Source: Rhizobium sp. LC145 (lineage in GTDB: Bacteria > Pseudomonadota > Alphaproteobacteria > Rhizobiales > Rhizobiaceae). Taken from it: a DNA stretch of 64,000 bases. A program made the translations under genes and the position numbers. Of the stretch, positions 36,539-44,713 are shown in pieces (positions within the stretch are counted from its first letter, which is position 1; each line of letters starts with the position of its first letter). The DNA is taken from assembly GCF_001005825.1 (NCBI RefSeq), contig NZ_LBHV01000003.1, positions 310,001 to 374,000 of the forward strand. Reading direction: 5' to 3'. Below the pieces are notes generated by a model that worked only from the letters and a program-made list of their open reading frames with translations, did not search any database and was not told the origin of the DNA.

Positions 36539-37374
36539 AGGCTCTTTCCTTTTGTCTCTGGCCGGGCTCGGCGGCCGCATTCGGCAAGCTCGGCGAGGAG
36601 GCGGCGCAAGGCGGCCGCGGAAGGAAGATGGTATTGCGCGGCGGTGTCGCTTCCCGGCTCGCCGATGCGGATCGACAGCCCGCCGAGCGCGTTGGCCTCG
36701 CGGAACATGGCCTCGTCGGTAACGTCGTCGCCGATCGCGATCGGCAACCGGCCGGTAAACGGCGGCTCGTCCAGGAAGGCTTTGAGCGCGCTGCCCTTGT
36801 TGGCATGCGAGGGGCGGATTTCCACCACCATCTTGCCGTTCTGAAGCGTGAAATCCGGCCCCGCCTGTTTCAGATAGCGGGCCATGACGGCTTCCAACTC
36901 CTCCCGCCGCTCGGGCGCCTGCCGGTAGTGGGCGGCGATCGCCGCGCCCTTGTCCTCGATCAGCACGCCCGGCCAGGAGAGGGCCTCGTGCGTCAGGTCC
37001 GCCTTGATGAGATCGAAATCGGCGGTGATTTCGATCCGGTCTACGCCGCCGTCGGCGCGCCGCCGCTCCGTGCCGTGCAGGCCGGCGATCGGGAAGCGAT
37101 GGGGCGAAAACAGCTTGTCGGCATAGACGAGCGCCCGGCCGGTCACCAGGGCCATCGCGCCGCCGAAAAATTCCGAAACCAGGTGTAGATGTTCCGGCAG
37201 ATCGGGTGGTACGGCGACTGCATTCGGTCTCTCTGCGAGATCGATGAGCGTGCCGTCTATATCCATGAACAGAGCCCATGCGCCAGGCTCAAGGGCAATC
37301 TTCGAGACGAACTGTTCGAGAGGCCGCTCGGGATCGACGCCTCCGGCCTGACTGGACTGTTCTTCATGCGACAT
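36535..37374 (-). CDS. otsB: Trehalose-6-phosphate phosphatase
   Basis: About 279 residues from the ATG at 37374. HAD phosphatase with motif I FMDIDGTLIDLAERP (nucleophile Asp), motif II VTGRALVYADK, and motif III/IV KGSALKAF with IAIGDDVTDEAMF. It dephosphorylates trehalose-6-P. An in-frame start at 37494 would add 40 residues without family similarity; neither start has a strong ribosome site, so the N-terminus is uncertain. First gene of otsBA. Confidence 0.92.
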   Translation of the reverse strand: MSHEEQSSQAGGVDPERPLEQFVSKIALEPGAWALFMDIDGTLIDLAERPNAVAVPPDLPEHLHLVSEFFGGAMALVTGRALVYADKLFSPHRFPIAGLHGTERRRADGGVDRIEITADFDLIKADLTHEALSWPGVLIEDKGAAIAAHYRQAPERREELEAVMARYLKQAGPDFTLQNGKMVVEIRPSHANKGSALKAFLDEPPFTGRLPIAIGDDVTDEAMFREANALGGLSIRIGEPGSDTAAQYHLPSAAALRRLLAELAECGRRARPETKGKSL

Positions 37375-37562
37375 GATGGGCAATGTAGGCCATGTGTCCC
37401 GCTTGGCAACCCTTCCAATCTGACGTTCTGTTGCAAAACGTGATTGGGGGAAGGGCCGGAAAGCGGTCATGAAGAGCACTGGTTTACCTTTCATTATCCA
37501 TTTGGCCTAAGCCTTGTCTCCTGTCTCCCAAGTCGTTCTTGCTCTAATGGAGTCGATCGAAC

Positions 37563-38375
37563 ATGTGCCGTTGGGCAGCCTATCGCGGCGCTCCCCTCTA
37601 TCTCGAAGAGCTTGTATCCTCGCCTGCCCACTCGCTGATCGAGCAGTCCCATTGCGCCACGCGCGCCAAGACGGCCACCAATGGCGATGGCTTCGGCATC
37701 GCGTGGTATGGTGATCGGTCCGAGCCAGGGCGCTATCGGGATATCCTGCCGGCATGGTCGGATTGCAATCTGAAGAGCCTTGCGCGGCAGATACGCTCGC
37801 CGCTCTTTCTCGCCCATGTGCGGGCAGCCACCAACGGCGGCACGCGGCGCGACAACTGCCATCCTTTCGTGCACGGCTCATGGTCCTTCATGCATAACGG
37901 CCAGATCTCCGGTTTCGAGCGCATCCGCCGGCGCATGGAGGCGATGCTCTCAGACGAGCTTTTCGATGCCCGCACCGGCACGACCGATTCGGAATTGCTT
38001 TTCCTGCTTTCGCTGGAATTCGGCCTGGAACACGATCCTCTGGGTGCTACGGCGCGGGCGATCGCTGCGGTCGAAGCCCTTTCGCGCGAACATCTGGATC
38101 ATGCCCTCGTGCGCTTCACGGCTGCTTTTTCGGATGGCAGGCAGCTTTACGCCGTGCGCTATGCCACCGACCGCAAGCCGCCGACGCTCTATGCTGCCCC
38201 GATCGGTGGAAAGTCCGGCTATTGCCTCGTTTCCGAGCCCTTGAACGATGAGGCCGATACCTGGATGGAGATTCCGGACGGCAGCGCGATCATGGTGAGC
38301 GACGAAGGCGTAGAGGTCTCGGCCTTCGAGCCGGATAGAGCGGGGCTTGCCTCCGACGTCAGGAAGATAGCCTGA
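37563..38375 (+). CDS. Class II glutamine amidotransferase (YafJ/EgtC-like)
   Basis: 270 residues. The N-terminal catalytic Cys2 (MCRWAAYRG) defines an Ntn-type glutaminase, with NGDGFGIAWYGD, LFLAHVRAATNGGTRRDNCHPF and FMHNGQISGFERI forming the glutamine site. No synthase domain follows, so it is a stand-alone amidotransferase of the YafJ/DUG3 kind, possibly acting on gamma-glutamyl compounds. EgtC is the closest characterised relative, but there is no egtB or egtD nearby. The 3' end overlaps the convergent YjbR gene by 17 bp. Confidence 0.85.
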   Translation: MCRWAAYRGAPLYLEELVSSPAHSLIEQSHCATRAKTATNGDGFGIAWYGDRSEPGRYRDILPAWSDCNLKSLARQIRSPLFLAHVRAATNGGTRRDNCHPFVHGSWSFMHNGQISGFERIRRRMEAMLSDELFDARTGTTDSELLFLLSLEFGLEHDPLGATARAIAAVEALSREHLDHALVRFTAAFSDGRQLYAVRYATDRKPPTLYAAPIGGKSGYCLVSEPLNDEADTWMEIPDGSAIMVSDEGVEVSAFEPDRAGLASDVRKIA

Positions 38376-38724
38376 TCCCCAGCTCCTGCCTCAGCTTTTT
38401 GGTGAGACCGGCTGCCACCAACTCGTAGGAGCGGGTGAGATAGTGCCTCAGTTCATCCTCTGAAAGTGGCGAGGAACTGGCGATCTCCACCCATTTCCGT
38501 TTGGCGAAATAAGGGGCCTGGCGGATACCGTCGAGGGCGGTCAATATCTCGAAGCTTTCCTCGGGGCATTTCGCCACCACTCGTGCATCGGCGCCCTCGC
38601 CGGAAAGAAGGGTGAAGACCTTGTCGCCCACCTTGGCGACATGGCTGTCCCACTGGTCGACAAACGACGTGCCGGGAAGGCTGGTCACGAAGGCGTCGAA
38701 GCCTTTGCGCTCGAAGAGGTTCAT
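38359..38724 (-). CDS. MmcQ/YjbR family DNA-binding-like protein
   Basis: 121 residues. It shows the CyaY-like YjbR fold pattern: F-T-L-L-S-G near the middle, ALDGIRQAPYFAKRKWVEIASSSPLSEDELRHYLTRSYELVAAGLTKK. Function unknown for the family. The ATG (38724) overlaps the coaBC stop (ATGA), so it is translated from the coaBC transcript. Confidence 0.85.
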   Translation of the reverse strand: MNLFERKGFDAFVTSLPGTSFVDQWDSHVAKVGDKVFTLLSGEGADARVVAKCPEESFEILTALDGIRQAPYFAKRKWVEIASSSPLSEDELRHYLTRSYELVAAGLTKKLRQELGIRLSS

Positions 38725-39926
38725 TTCAGCCGCTCCGCGATGAGCCGGGCGAGCCTTTCGGCCACCTCGTCCTTGGAAAGATCGGGCCATTCCTCGATCC
38801 CCGCAGCGCTGATGATCTTCACCCGGTTCCGGTCTCCCCCCATGATGCCTGTTCCGGGAGAAACGTCGTTGGCGACGATCAGGTCCGCGCCCTTGCGGGT
38901 AAGCTTGGCGCGCCCGTTTTTCTCGACATCCTGGGTCTCCGCCGCGAAGCCGACCACCAGTTTCGGGCGCTCCTCGTGATGGCCGACGGTCTTGAGGATA
39001 TCAGGGTTTTCCGCGAGTTGAAGCGGCGCCGGGGCTTCGCCCGCCTGTTTCTTGATCTTCTGTCCGGAGGAGGAGGCCACTCGCCAGTCCGCGACCGCGG
39101 CCACCATGACGGCGATATCGGCTGGCAGGCGGGAGACCACGGCATCGCGCATCTCCTCCGCGCGCTCCACATGCACCGTCGTCACGCCTGCCGGGTCGGG
39201 AATGGTGACAGGTCCGGAAACCAGCGTCACGTCGGCGCCGAGCCTTGCGAGCGCCGCTGCGATCGCATGTCCCTGCCGGCCGGAGGAACGGTTGGCGATG
39301 TAGCGCACCGGGTCGATGGGCTCGTGGGTGGGGCCGGAGGTGACGATGGCGGTCCTGCCGGCAAGCGGCCGCTCTCCCTCTCCGAGCAACGCGATGGCCG
39401 CTGCCACTATGTCCAGTGGCTCGGCCATCCGGCCAAGGCCAGCCTCGTTGCCTTCGGCCATCTCGCCGGAGGTTGGGCCGACGAAATGCACGCCATCGGC
39501 CTTCAGCGTTTTGACATTGCGCTGCGTGGCGGCAGCCGTCCACATCTTCGGGTTCATCGCAGGCGCTATCAGCACCGGCCGGTCGGTCGCAAGCAGCACG
39601 GCGCTGGCAAGATCGTCCGCCAGGCCATGCGCCATCTTCGCCATCAGGTCGGCGGTCGCCGGCGCCACGAGCACCAGGTCGCAGTCGCGCGCAAGCCTGA
39701 TATGGCCGACGTCCTGCTCGTCCTCGCGGGAAAAGAGGTCCGTATAGACATGGTCGGAGGCCAGTGCCCCGACGGCAAGCGGCGTGATGAATTCCTGCGC
39801 CGCGGCCGTCATCGCCGGGCGAACGGTTGCGCCGCGTTCGCGCAGCCGCCGGATGAGATCAAGGCTCTTATAGGCGGCGATCCCGCCCGAGATGATCAGA
39901 AGAATGCGTTTTCCCGAAAGATCCAT
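38721..39926 (-). CDS. coaBC: Bifunctional phosphopantothenoylcysteine decarboxylase / synthetase
   Basis: 401 residues, CoA biosynthesis. The N-terminal CoaC flavoprotein half has ILLIISGGIAAYKSLDLIRRL, the catalytic-His segment GHIRLARDCDLVLVAPATADL and PAMNPKMW. The C-terminal CoaB half has TSGPTHEPIDPVRYIANRSSGRQGHAIA and VGFAAETQDVE. Fused order and length are standard. In relatives coaBC sits next to ubiB and dut; here both sides are interrupted by extra genes. Confidence 0.96.
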   Translation of the reverse strand: MDLSGKRILLIISGGIAAYKSLDLIRRLRERGATVRPAMTAAAQEFITPLAVGALASDHVYTDLFSREDEQDVGHIRLARDCDLVLVAPATADLMAKMAHGLADDLASAVLLATDRPVLIAPAMNPKMWTAAATQRNVKTLKADGVHFVGPTSGEMAEGNEAGLGRMAEPLDIVAAAIALLGEGERPLAGRTAIVTSGPTHEPIDPVRYIANRSSGRQGHAIAAALARLGADVTLVSGPVTIPDPAGVTTVHVERAEEMRDAVVSRLPADIAVMVAAVADWRVASSSGQKIKKQAGEAPAPLQLAENPDILKTVGHHEERPKLVVGFAAETQDVEKNGRAKLTRKGADLIVANDVSPGTGIMGGDRNRVKIISAAGIEEWPDLSKDEVAERLARLIAERLK

Positions 39927-40197
39927 GTCTCACCCGCCATTGGCGCTCTGTTGCGCCGGAAGCTAAGCCTTTGGCGAAGGACATGCAATCGCGATCCGCA
40001 ACCGCGCCGAACCGGCTTGTCTGCCGCGCCCGTTTGGGATAGCTTGCCGGCCGGCCGGATGCAGCCAGCCGCCCGCGGCTTCGAGCTCAGGTGAATGCAT
40101 CTCAACCGCCTCTCGTCCTTGCCTTTGGCGAACGATGACGAACGGATCGGCAATACGGGCACTGATTTTGCCGTTCGTCCGTCGAAAGGATGAAGAG

Positions 40198-40746
40198 ATG
40201 CGCGATTTCCGCGATGCGAAGCTTATGGCCAAATCCCTCCGCGAGGCACTTGCCGAGCGTAACCTGTCGGTTACGCATAGCCAGGCGCTGGAGCTTGTGG
40301 CCACCCAGTTCGGCTATGACGATTGGAATATTCTCTCGGCAAAGATCGATGCCGCCGACGAGCGGAAACCGGAGGCGGTAACCATACAGCCGGCGATCTC
40401 TATCTTCCGGATTTTCTCCGTCGAAAAGGCGATGGAATTCTACTGTGATTTCCTAGGCTTCCAGGTGGATTGGGAGCATCGGTTCGGTGAGAATTTCCCG
40501 CTCTACTGCCAGATATCCAGAAGCGGCATGCTGATGCACTTGAGTGAGCATGCGGGCGATGCCTCGCCCGGCGCCCGCGTCTTCGTGCCCATGACGGGAG
40601 CCCGCGCCTTCCAGAAGGAACTGACTGGCAAGAATTACCCCTATATGAAGCCGGGTCTCGAACAGGCGCCGTGGGGACTGGAGGTTTCCGTCACGGACCC
40701 GTTCAGCAACCGCATCACCTTTTGCGAGCGCGAGGAAAAGGGCTAA
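40198..40746 (+). CDS. Glyoxalase-superfamily (bleomycin-resistance-like) protein
   Basis: 182 residues. An N-terminal helical module (FRDAKLMAKSLREALAERNLSVTHSQALELVATQFGYDDWN) is followed by one VOC domain (SIFRIFSVEKAMEFYCDFLGFQVDWEHRF to EVSVTDPFSNRITFCERE). This architecture is the 'glyoxalase superfamily protein' with a DUF-like N-terminus related to short toxin-resistance proteins. The ATG at 40198 has AAAGGATGAAGAG upstream. The upstream gap 39927-40197 shows no gene. Convergent overlap of 4 bp with the next gene. Confidence 0.82.
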   Translation: MRDFRDAKLMAKSLREALAERNLSVTHSQALELVATQFGYDDWNILSAKIDAADERKPEAVTIQPAISIFRIFSVEKAMEFYCDFLGFQVDWEHRFGENFPLYCQISRSGMLMHLSEHAGDASPGARVFVPMTGARAFQKELTGKNYPYMKPGLEQAPWGLEVSVTDPFSNRITFCEREEKG

Positions 40747-41540
40747 TCCGTCTTCTCGGCCGTCGCGACCGGCTCGGTCGTCAGCTTGAATTCCGCCATT
40801 TCGGCGGGCGTCAGGTAGTAGAGCCGGTCGGGCGGCGTTTCCAGCGCGTTGATCCAGAGCTGCGCCCCGATCCCCATCTCGTCGAGGTGCCGGGCGACCC
40901 TTGCCGTGGTTGCCTGCGCGCTCGCCATCGCCTGCTCGGGAGAGGGGCGCTCCGTGCCGCCGTTGAAGACCTGGTGCACGCCGATCACCGCGTCTTTTTC
41001 CGCCATGCGGGAAACGCCGCCCGCGAAAACGATAGGGCAGGACGAGGCGCAGAGCGCCTCGGAAGCGACCCGCGTGCCGAGCTGCCTTTCCCGGATCAGT
41101 TTCGACATGGCGATCGCATCGTCCACCGAACCGCCGGGAGAGTTGAGCGAAACCATCTTCACATATTCGCCGCGCGCCTCGATCTCCTTGGCGAAACGGT
41201 CCGCAGCACCAGGCTCGATGGAGCCTTCGGCCAGCAGCACGCCGCCGGAAAGGAGCTCGAACCGTATCGGCTGGCGCAACACCTCCGGCGCGCTTGCCGG
41301 CTGCACCGGCGGTGCGTTCGGCACGCCCTCGGTCAAGGCGGGTGGCAGCACGGGCTGGCCGGTCCGCATCGGGTCATGGCCGGGAAGGGCGGCATTCATG
41401 ACGCTGATCTCGCGGAAATCGATCACCACGAAGATGGCCGAAGCGCCGAGCAGCGTCAGGAAGGCATGGCGCATCAGCGTCCCGTCGTCGGTCGAAAGAA
41501 ACGCGGCCTTGAGGCGGGCGAGGGCGGTGAGCGGCCTCAC
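40743..41540 (-). CDS. Membrane-anchored ClpP-like (COG3904-type) serine hydrolase
   Basis: 265 residues. One N-terminal TM helix (about 24-41), a Pro-rich linker (60-90) and a ClpP/crotonase-like domain: MVSLNSPGGSVDDAIAMSKLIRER (129-152), LCASSCPIVFAGG (163-175) and IGVHQV (186-191). Ser166/Ser167 and His189 are the probable catalytic pair, as in other periplasmic ClpP-like proteins. No chaperone ATPase partner is nearby. Start codon overlaps the stop of the membrane-protein gene (ATGA), implying a functional pair. Target unknown. Confidence 0.78.
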   Translation of the reverse strand: MRPLTALARLKAAFLSTDDGTLMRHAFLTLLGASAIFVVIDFREISVMNAALPGHDPMRTGQPVLPPALTEGVPNAPPVQPASAPEVLRQPIRFELLSGGVLLAEGSIEPGAADRFAKEIEARGEYVKMVSLNSPGGSVDDAIAMSKLIRERQLGTRVASEALCASSCPIVFAGGVSRMAEKDAVIGVHQVFNGGTERPSPEQAMASAQATTARVARHLDEMGIGAQLWINALETPPDRLYYLTPAEMAEFKLTTEPVATAEKTD

Positions 41541-42832
41541 GCGGGCGGACCCGCTCTAGGCGATTTCAGGTCGAGGCTGGTGATGTTGTTGACCCCGTGG
41601 GGTTCGCCATTCTCCAGGCCGGCAATTGCTTCCTTCAGGTCGATATCGTTGCGTCCGAGCGCCCGCTGGACCTCCAGAGCCTCCAGAAGTTCCGCGGCGG
41701 TGATCCGCTGGGCGAAGGGAAGCCGCTCTTCCTGCCGGCGGATCGCGCCATGCACGACCGCGAGGATGAAGACCAGCACGGCGGGCAGGAGGTCGATCGA
41801 AATCGCGCCGGCCCAGGCGGGAATGAAATCGGCCGCATAGCGCAGCACGGCCTCGGCCGAGGAAAGCGGCACGAAGCGGCGTTCCGCCACCGGCTCCTGC
41901 GCCAGGATCTCGTCGGCGGCCTGCGAGAGAACCCTGGATTGCGCGGCCACAGAGGCGCGGATCGTCTCCATCACCTGGTCCTGCCGGTTGGCGAGATCGG
42001 CCTCGCGCCCGTCCGCCACCGGGGCGATGAAGCCGAGCGAAAGGTCCTCTGCCGCCCGCTTCACGGAAGGCGCGATCGAGGTCTGCTGCAGCGAGCCGAT
42101 GACGCCGGTCAGCGTTACCACCTCGGCGGAAAACTGGTCGGCCCGCGGTGCGATCGCGCCCGGCGCGGAAACCAGGGTGCGCATGGTTTCCAGATGCTTG
42201 CGGCCCTGATCGAACAGCGTCGTCACGCGCTCGCGGGAAGCGGCAATGCCGGTTTCCAGCTCGCGAAGTTGGGAGGACATCTGCGAGAGAAGCTGCACCA
42301 CGCTTCCCGAGCCGGTGGTGCCCGTCAGCGCGCCGGACTGCCGTTCATCCTCGGCAAGCCGGGCAAAGCGTTCGGAAGTGCGCTGAATGTCCGGCAGCAG
42401 GCTTTGTGCGGCAAGCGCGTTCTGATGCGCCTTGTCGAGATCGGCCGTGTAATCTTCCAGCGTTTCGGCAAGATGCTGTTCGAGCGCCGCCGAGCCCGCG
42501 AGTGCGGCCGCGTTCAGCCAGCTCGACATGGCGATGATCATCGCGCAGCCGAGCGCCATGACGCCGAGCATGGCCCCGCGCGCCGCCGGCCCCGTCACAT
42601 GCGGGTAGAAGCGCGCCATGTAGGACCAGAAGGCGTAGATCGCCACCGAGACCGAGGCGGAATAGATGATCGCCGCGAAGAAGACCGCCATCGGCGATCC
42701 GTCGAGGAGGCTGCGCACCCCGAGATAGGTGTAGACGCCGGATGCGAGCGCCAGGACGGCGAGCGCAAAACGCGTCATGGTCTCGACGGCGGCAACACCG
42801 TCGTGCAAGCGATGCGAAGCGCCAAGCGCCAT
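41537..42832 (-). CDS. Unknown four-TM protein with large helical central domain
   Basis: 431 residues. Three TM segments near the N-terminus (about 22-39, 48-69, 83-106), a long helical and coiled-coil-prone region of roughly 230 residues rich in Ala, Glu, Gln and Arg, and a fourth TM near 345-368 followed by a cytoplasmic tail of about 60 residues with ITAAELLEALEVQRALGRNDIDLKEAIAGLE. With this topology the central domain would lie outside or be enclosed between TM3 and TM4. I recognise no family. It is translationally coupled to the ClpP-like gene, so that protein may process or regulate it. Confidence 0.75.
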   Translation of the reverse strand: MALGASHRLHDGVAAVETMTRFALAVLALASGVYTYLGVRSLLDGSPMAVFFAAIIYSASVSVAIYAFWSYMARFYPHVTGPAARGAMLGVMALGCAMIIAMSSWLNAAALAGSAALEQHLAETLEDYTADLDKAHQNALAAQSLLPDIQRTSERFARLAEDERQSGALTGTTGSGSVVQLLSQMSSQLRELETGIAASRERVTTLFDQGRKHLETMRTLVSAPGAIAPRADQFSAEVVTLTGVIGSLQQTSIAPSVKRAAEDLSLGFIAPVADGREADLANRQDQVMETIRASVAAQSRVLSQAADEILAQEPVAERRFVPLSSAEAVLRYAADFIPAWAGAISIDLLPAVLVFILAVVHGAIRRQEERLPFAQRITAAELLEALEVQRALGRNDIDLKEAIAGLENGEPHGVNNITSLDLKSPRAGPPA

Positions 42833-42898
42833 GGCAACTCTCCGGAAGGAATGTATTCCTTAACAGAGAATTAAGAACAGGGCGAAATGAAGGCCGCG

Positions 42899-44560
42899 TC
42901 AAGAGGGGCGGATATAGGGAACGTCCTTCTTTGCAACCTCGTCCAGCGCCTCCTCGTATCCGGCATCGGCATAGCGGATGACGCCGAGCGCGGTGTCGTT
43001 GGTAAGCGCGTGGTCGAGCCGCTCGTCCGCTTGCCGGGTGCCATCCGCCACCACCGTCACGCCGCAGCTCGTCATGTAGCCGGCGTAGCCGCCGCCGCCG
43101 GAATGCACCACCACGAGATCGGCCATGGAAGAGCAGAGCATCATCGCGTCGAGCAGCGGCCAGTCGGCGATCGCATCCGACCCGTCCTTCATCCGCTCGG
43201 TCATGATGTTGGGATGCGCCATCGCACCGGCATCGAGATGATCGCGCGAAAAGGCGATCGATCCCTTGATCTCGCCGCTTGCAACCAGCTCGTTGACGCG
43301 CCGCGCCAGAGCCGTCCGCTCGCCATGCCCGAGCCATGCGATGCGCGCCGGCAGGCCCTCGAAAGGTATGTTATCCCGCGCCAGCCGCACCCAGTTGGTG
43401 ATGATCCGGTTGTCCGGGAACATCTCGATCAGCAGATCGTCGATCCGGGCGATGTCGCTTTCCTCGCCCGAAAGCGCCATCCAGCGGAAGGGACCGATGG
43501 CGCGGGCAAAGAGCGGCCTGAGATAGGCTTCGGTGAAGATCGGGATGTCGAAAGCGTTCTCCACGCCCCCTTGCCTGGCCTGGGTGCGGATCAGGTTGCC
43601 GTTGTCGAACACTTCCGAGCCGGCTTGCTGGAAATCGAGCATCGCCTGCACGTGATCCACGATCGAGGCGCGGCTTGCGGCCATGAGCTGGCCTTGTCCG
43701 TCTTTCCGGAGGCTGCGCACCGTCTCGAGGCTCATGCCCTTCGGCACATAGCCGTAGACGAGGTCGTGCGCCGAGGTCTGGTCGGTGACGATATCCGGCA
43801 CGATGCCGCGGCGCACGATCTCGGGATAAATGTCGGCGGCATTGCCGACAAGCCCGACTGAAAGCGCCCGCTTACCTTTTGTCGCCTCGGCAATGGCGGC
43901 GAGGGCGGCGTCGAGGTTGGACGCGATTTCGTCCAGATAGCCGATCTCCTTGCGCTTTTTCGCCCGCTCCGGGTCGATGTCGATGCAGAGGATCGCCGCG
44001 CCCGCCATTCGGCCGGCGAGTGGCTGCGCCCCGCCCATGCCGCCGAGCCCGGCGGTCAGGATGAAACGGCCGGCGAGATCGCCGCCGAAGCGTTTCTCGG
44101 CGATCCGCATGAAGATCTCGTAGGTGCCCTGGATGACGCCCTGGCTGCCGATATACTGCCAGGCGCCCGCAGTCAGCCCACCCCAGCAGATCAGCCCTTT
44201 CCGCTCCAGCTCGTAGAAATATTCCGCCTTCGCCCATTGGCCGACGATGTTGCAGTTGGCCATGATGACGAGCGGCGCCTTCGCATGCGTCCTGACGAGT
44301 CCCACCGGCTTGCCGGATTGGATCAGCAGCGTCTGGTCTTCCTCCATCGTGGCCAGCGCCTCGACGATGCCCTTGTGCGCCGCCCAGTTGCGCGCCGCCT
44401 TGCCGAGCGCTGCATAGACCACGAGATTGTCCGGGTCTTCGCCGACAGCCAGCACGTTCTCGAGCAGCCTCAGCAGCGCCTCCTGCCGCCAGCCCTTGGC
44501 GCGCAGTTCGGGACCGCCGGGAATGGGGAAGTTGGGATGACGCGGATTCGGTTTCGGCAT
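42899..44560 (-). CDS. Urocanate-hydratase homologue lacking the signature Cys; probably thiourocanate or other hydratase
   Basis: 553 residues, full-length HutU fold with NAD-binding LTAGLGGMGGAQP (168-180) and the N-terminal NLVVYAALGKAARNW. The urocanase signature FQGLP(A/G)RICW reads FEGLPARIAW here (400-409): Gln to Glu and the active-site-region Cys to Ala408, then LGHGER rather than LGYGER. The other hut genes (hutI, hutG, hutH of normal type) are not adjacent. Last gene of the five-gene cluster, separated from the DUF917 gene by a RIME-like element; GGAGGAAG precedes the ATG at 44560. A hydratase acting on a modified urocanate such as thiourocanate fits the context; ordinary urocanase activity is not excluded. 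Confidence 0.8.
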   Translation of the reverse strand: MPKPNPRHPNFPIPGGPELRAKGWRQEALLRLLENVLAVGEDPDNLVVYAALGKAARNWAAHKGIVEALATMEEDQTLLIQSGKPVGLVRTHAKAPLVIMANCNIVGQWAKAEYFYELERKGLICWGGLTAGAWQYIGSQGVIQGTYEIFMRIAEKRFGGDLAGRFILTAGLGGMGGAQPLAGRMAGAAILCIDIDPERAKKRKEIGYLDEIASNLDAALAAIAEATKGKRALSVGLVGNAADIYPEIVRRGIVPDIVTDQTSAHDLVYGYVPKGMSLETVRSLRKDGQGQLMAASRASIVDHVQAMLDFQQAGSEVFDNGNLIRTQARQGGVENAFDIPIFTEAYLRPLFARAIGPFRWMALSGEESDIARIDDLLIEMFPDNRIITNWVRLARDNIPFEGLPARIAWLGHGERTALARRVNELVASGEIKGSIAFSRDHLDAGAMAHPNIMTERMKDGSDAIADWPLLDAMMLCSSMADLVVVHSGGGGYAGYMTSCGVTVVADGTRQADERLDHALTNDTALGVIRYADAGYEEALDEVAKKDVPYIRPS

Positions 44561-44578
44561 GGTCTTCCTCCAGAAATT

Positions 44579-44713
44579 GCCCCTCATCCGGCTGCCGCCA
44601 CCTTCTCCCCGCGCGCGGGGAGAAGGAATATGCCGTTCCGGCCTGCCATCTTCGACGTTCCGCGGGGTAGGTCCCCTCTCCCCGTAGGCGGGGAGAGGGC
44701 TAGGGTGAGGGGC
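44579..44713. repeat. RIME-like palindromic intergenic element
   Basis: A 135-bp element bounded by GCCCCTCA (44579-44586) and TGAGGGGC (44706-44713). It contains a perfect 26-bp palindrome (44601-44626) and a second hairpin (44674-44699). This is the layout of the Rhizobium-specific intergenic mosaic elements. It has replaced the 3' end of the DUF917 gene, whose last codons (SPSP) and TAG lie inside the element. It could fold as mRNA hairpins between the last two cistrons. Confidence 0.85.

Noticed and set aside
36535..37562. EcfG (general stress) promoter for otsBA
   Set aside because: I looked for GGAAC with a CGTT-type -10 upstream of otsB and found none.
37563..38375. EgtC of an ergothioneine biosynthesis operon
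   Set aside because: It has the class II glutaminase fold but there is no egtB, egtD or egtE in the window, and it is beside otsBA and coaBC. Its closeness to the putative ergothioneine-degrading cluster is probably coincidence.
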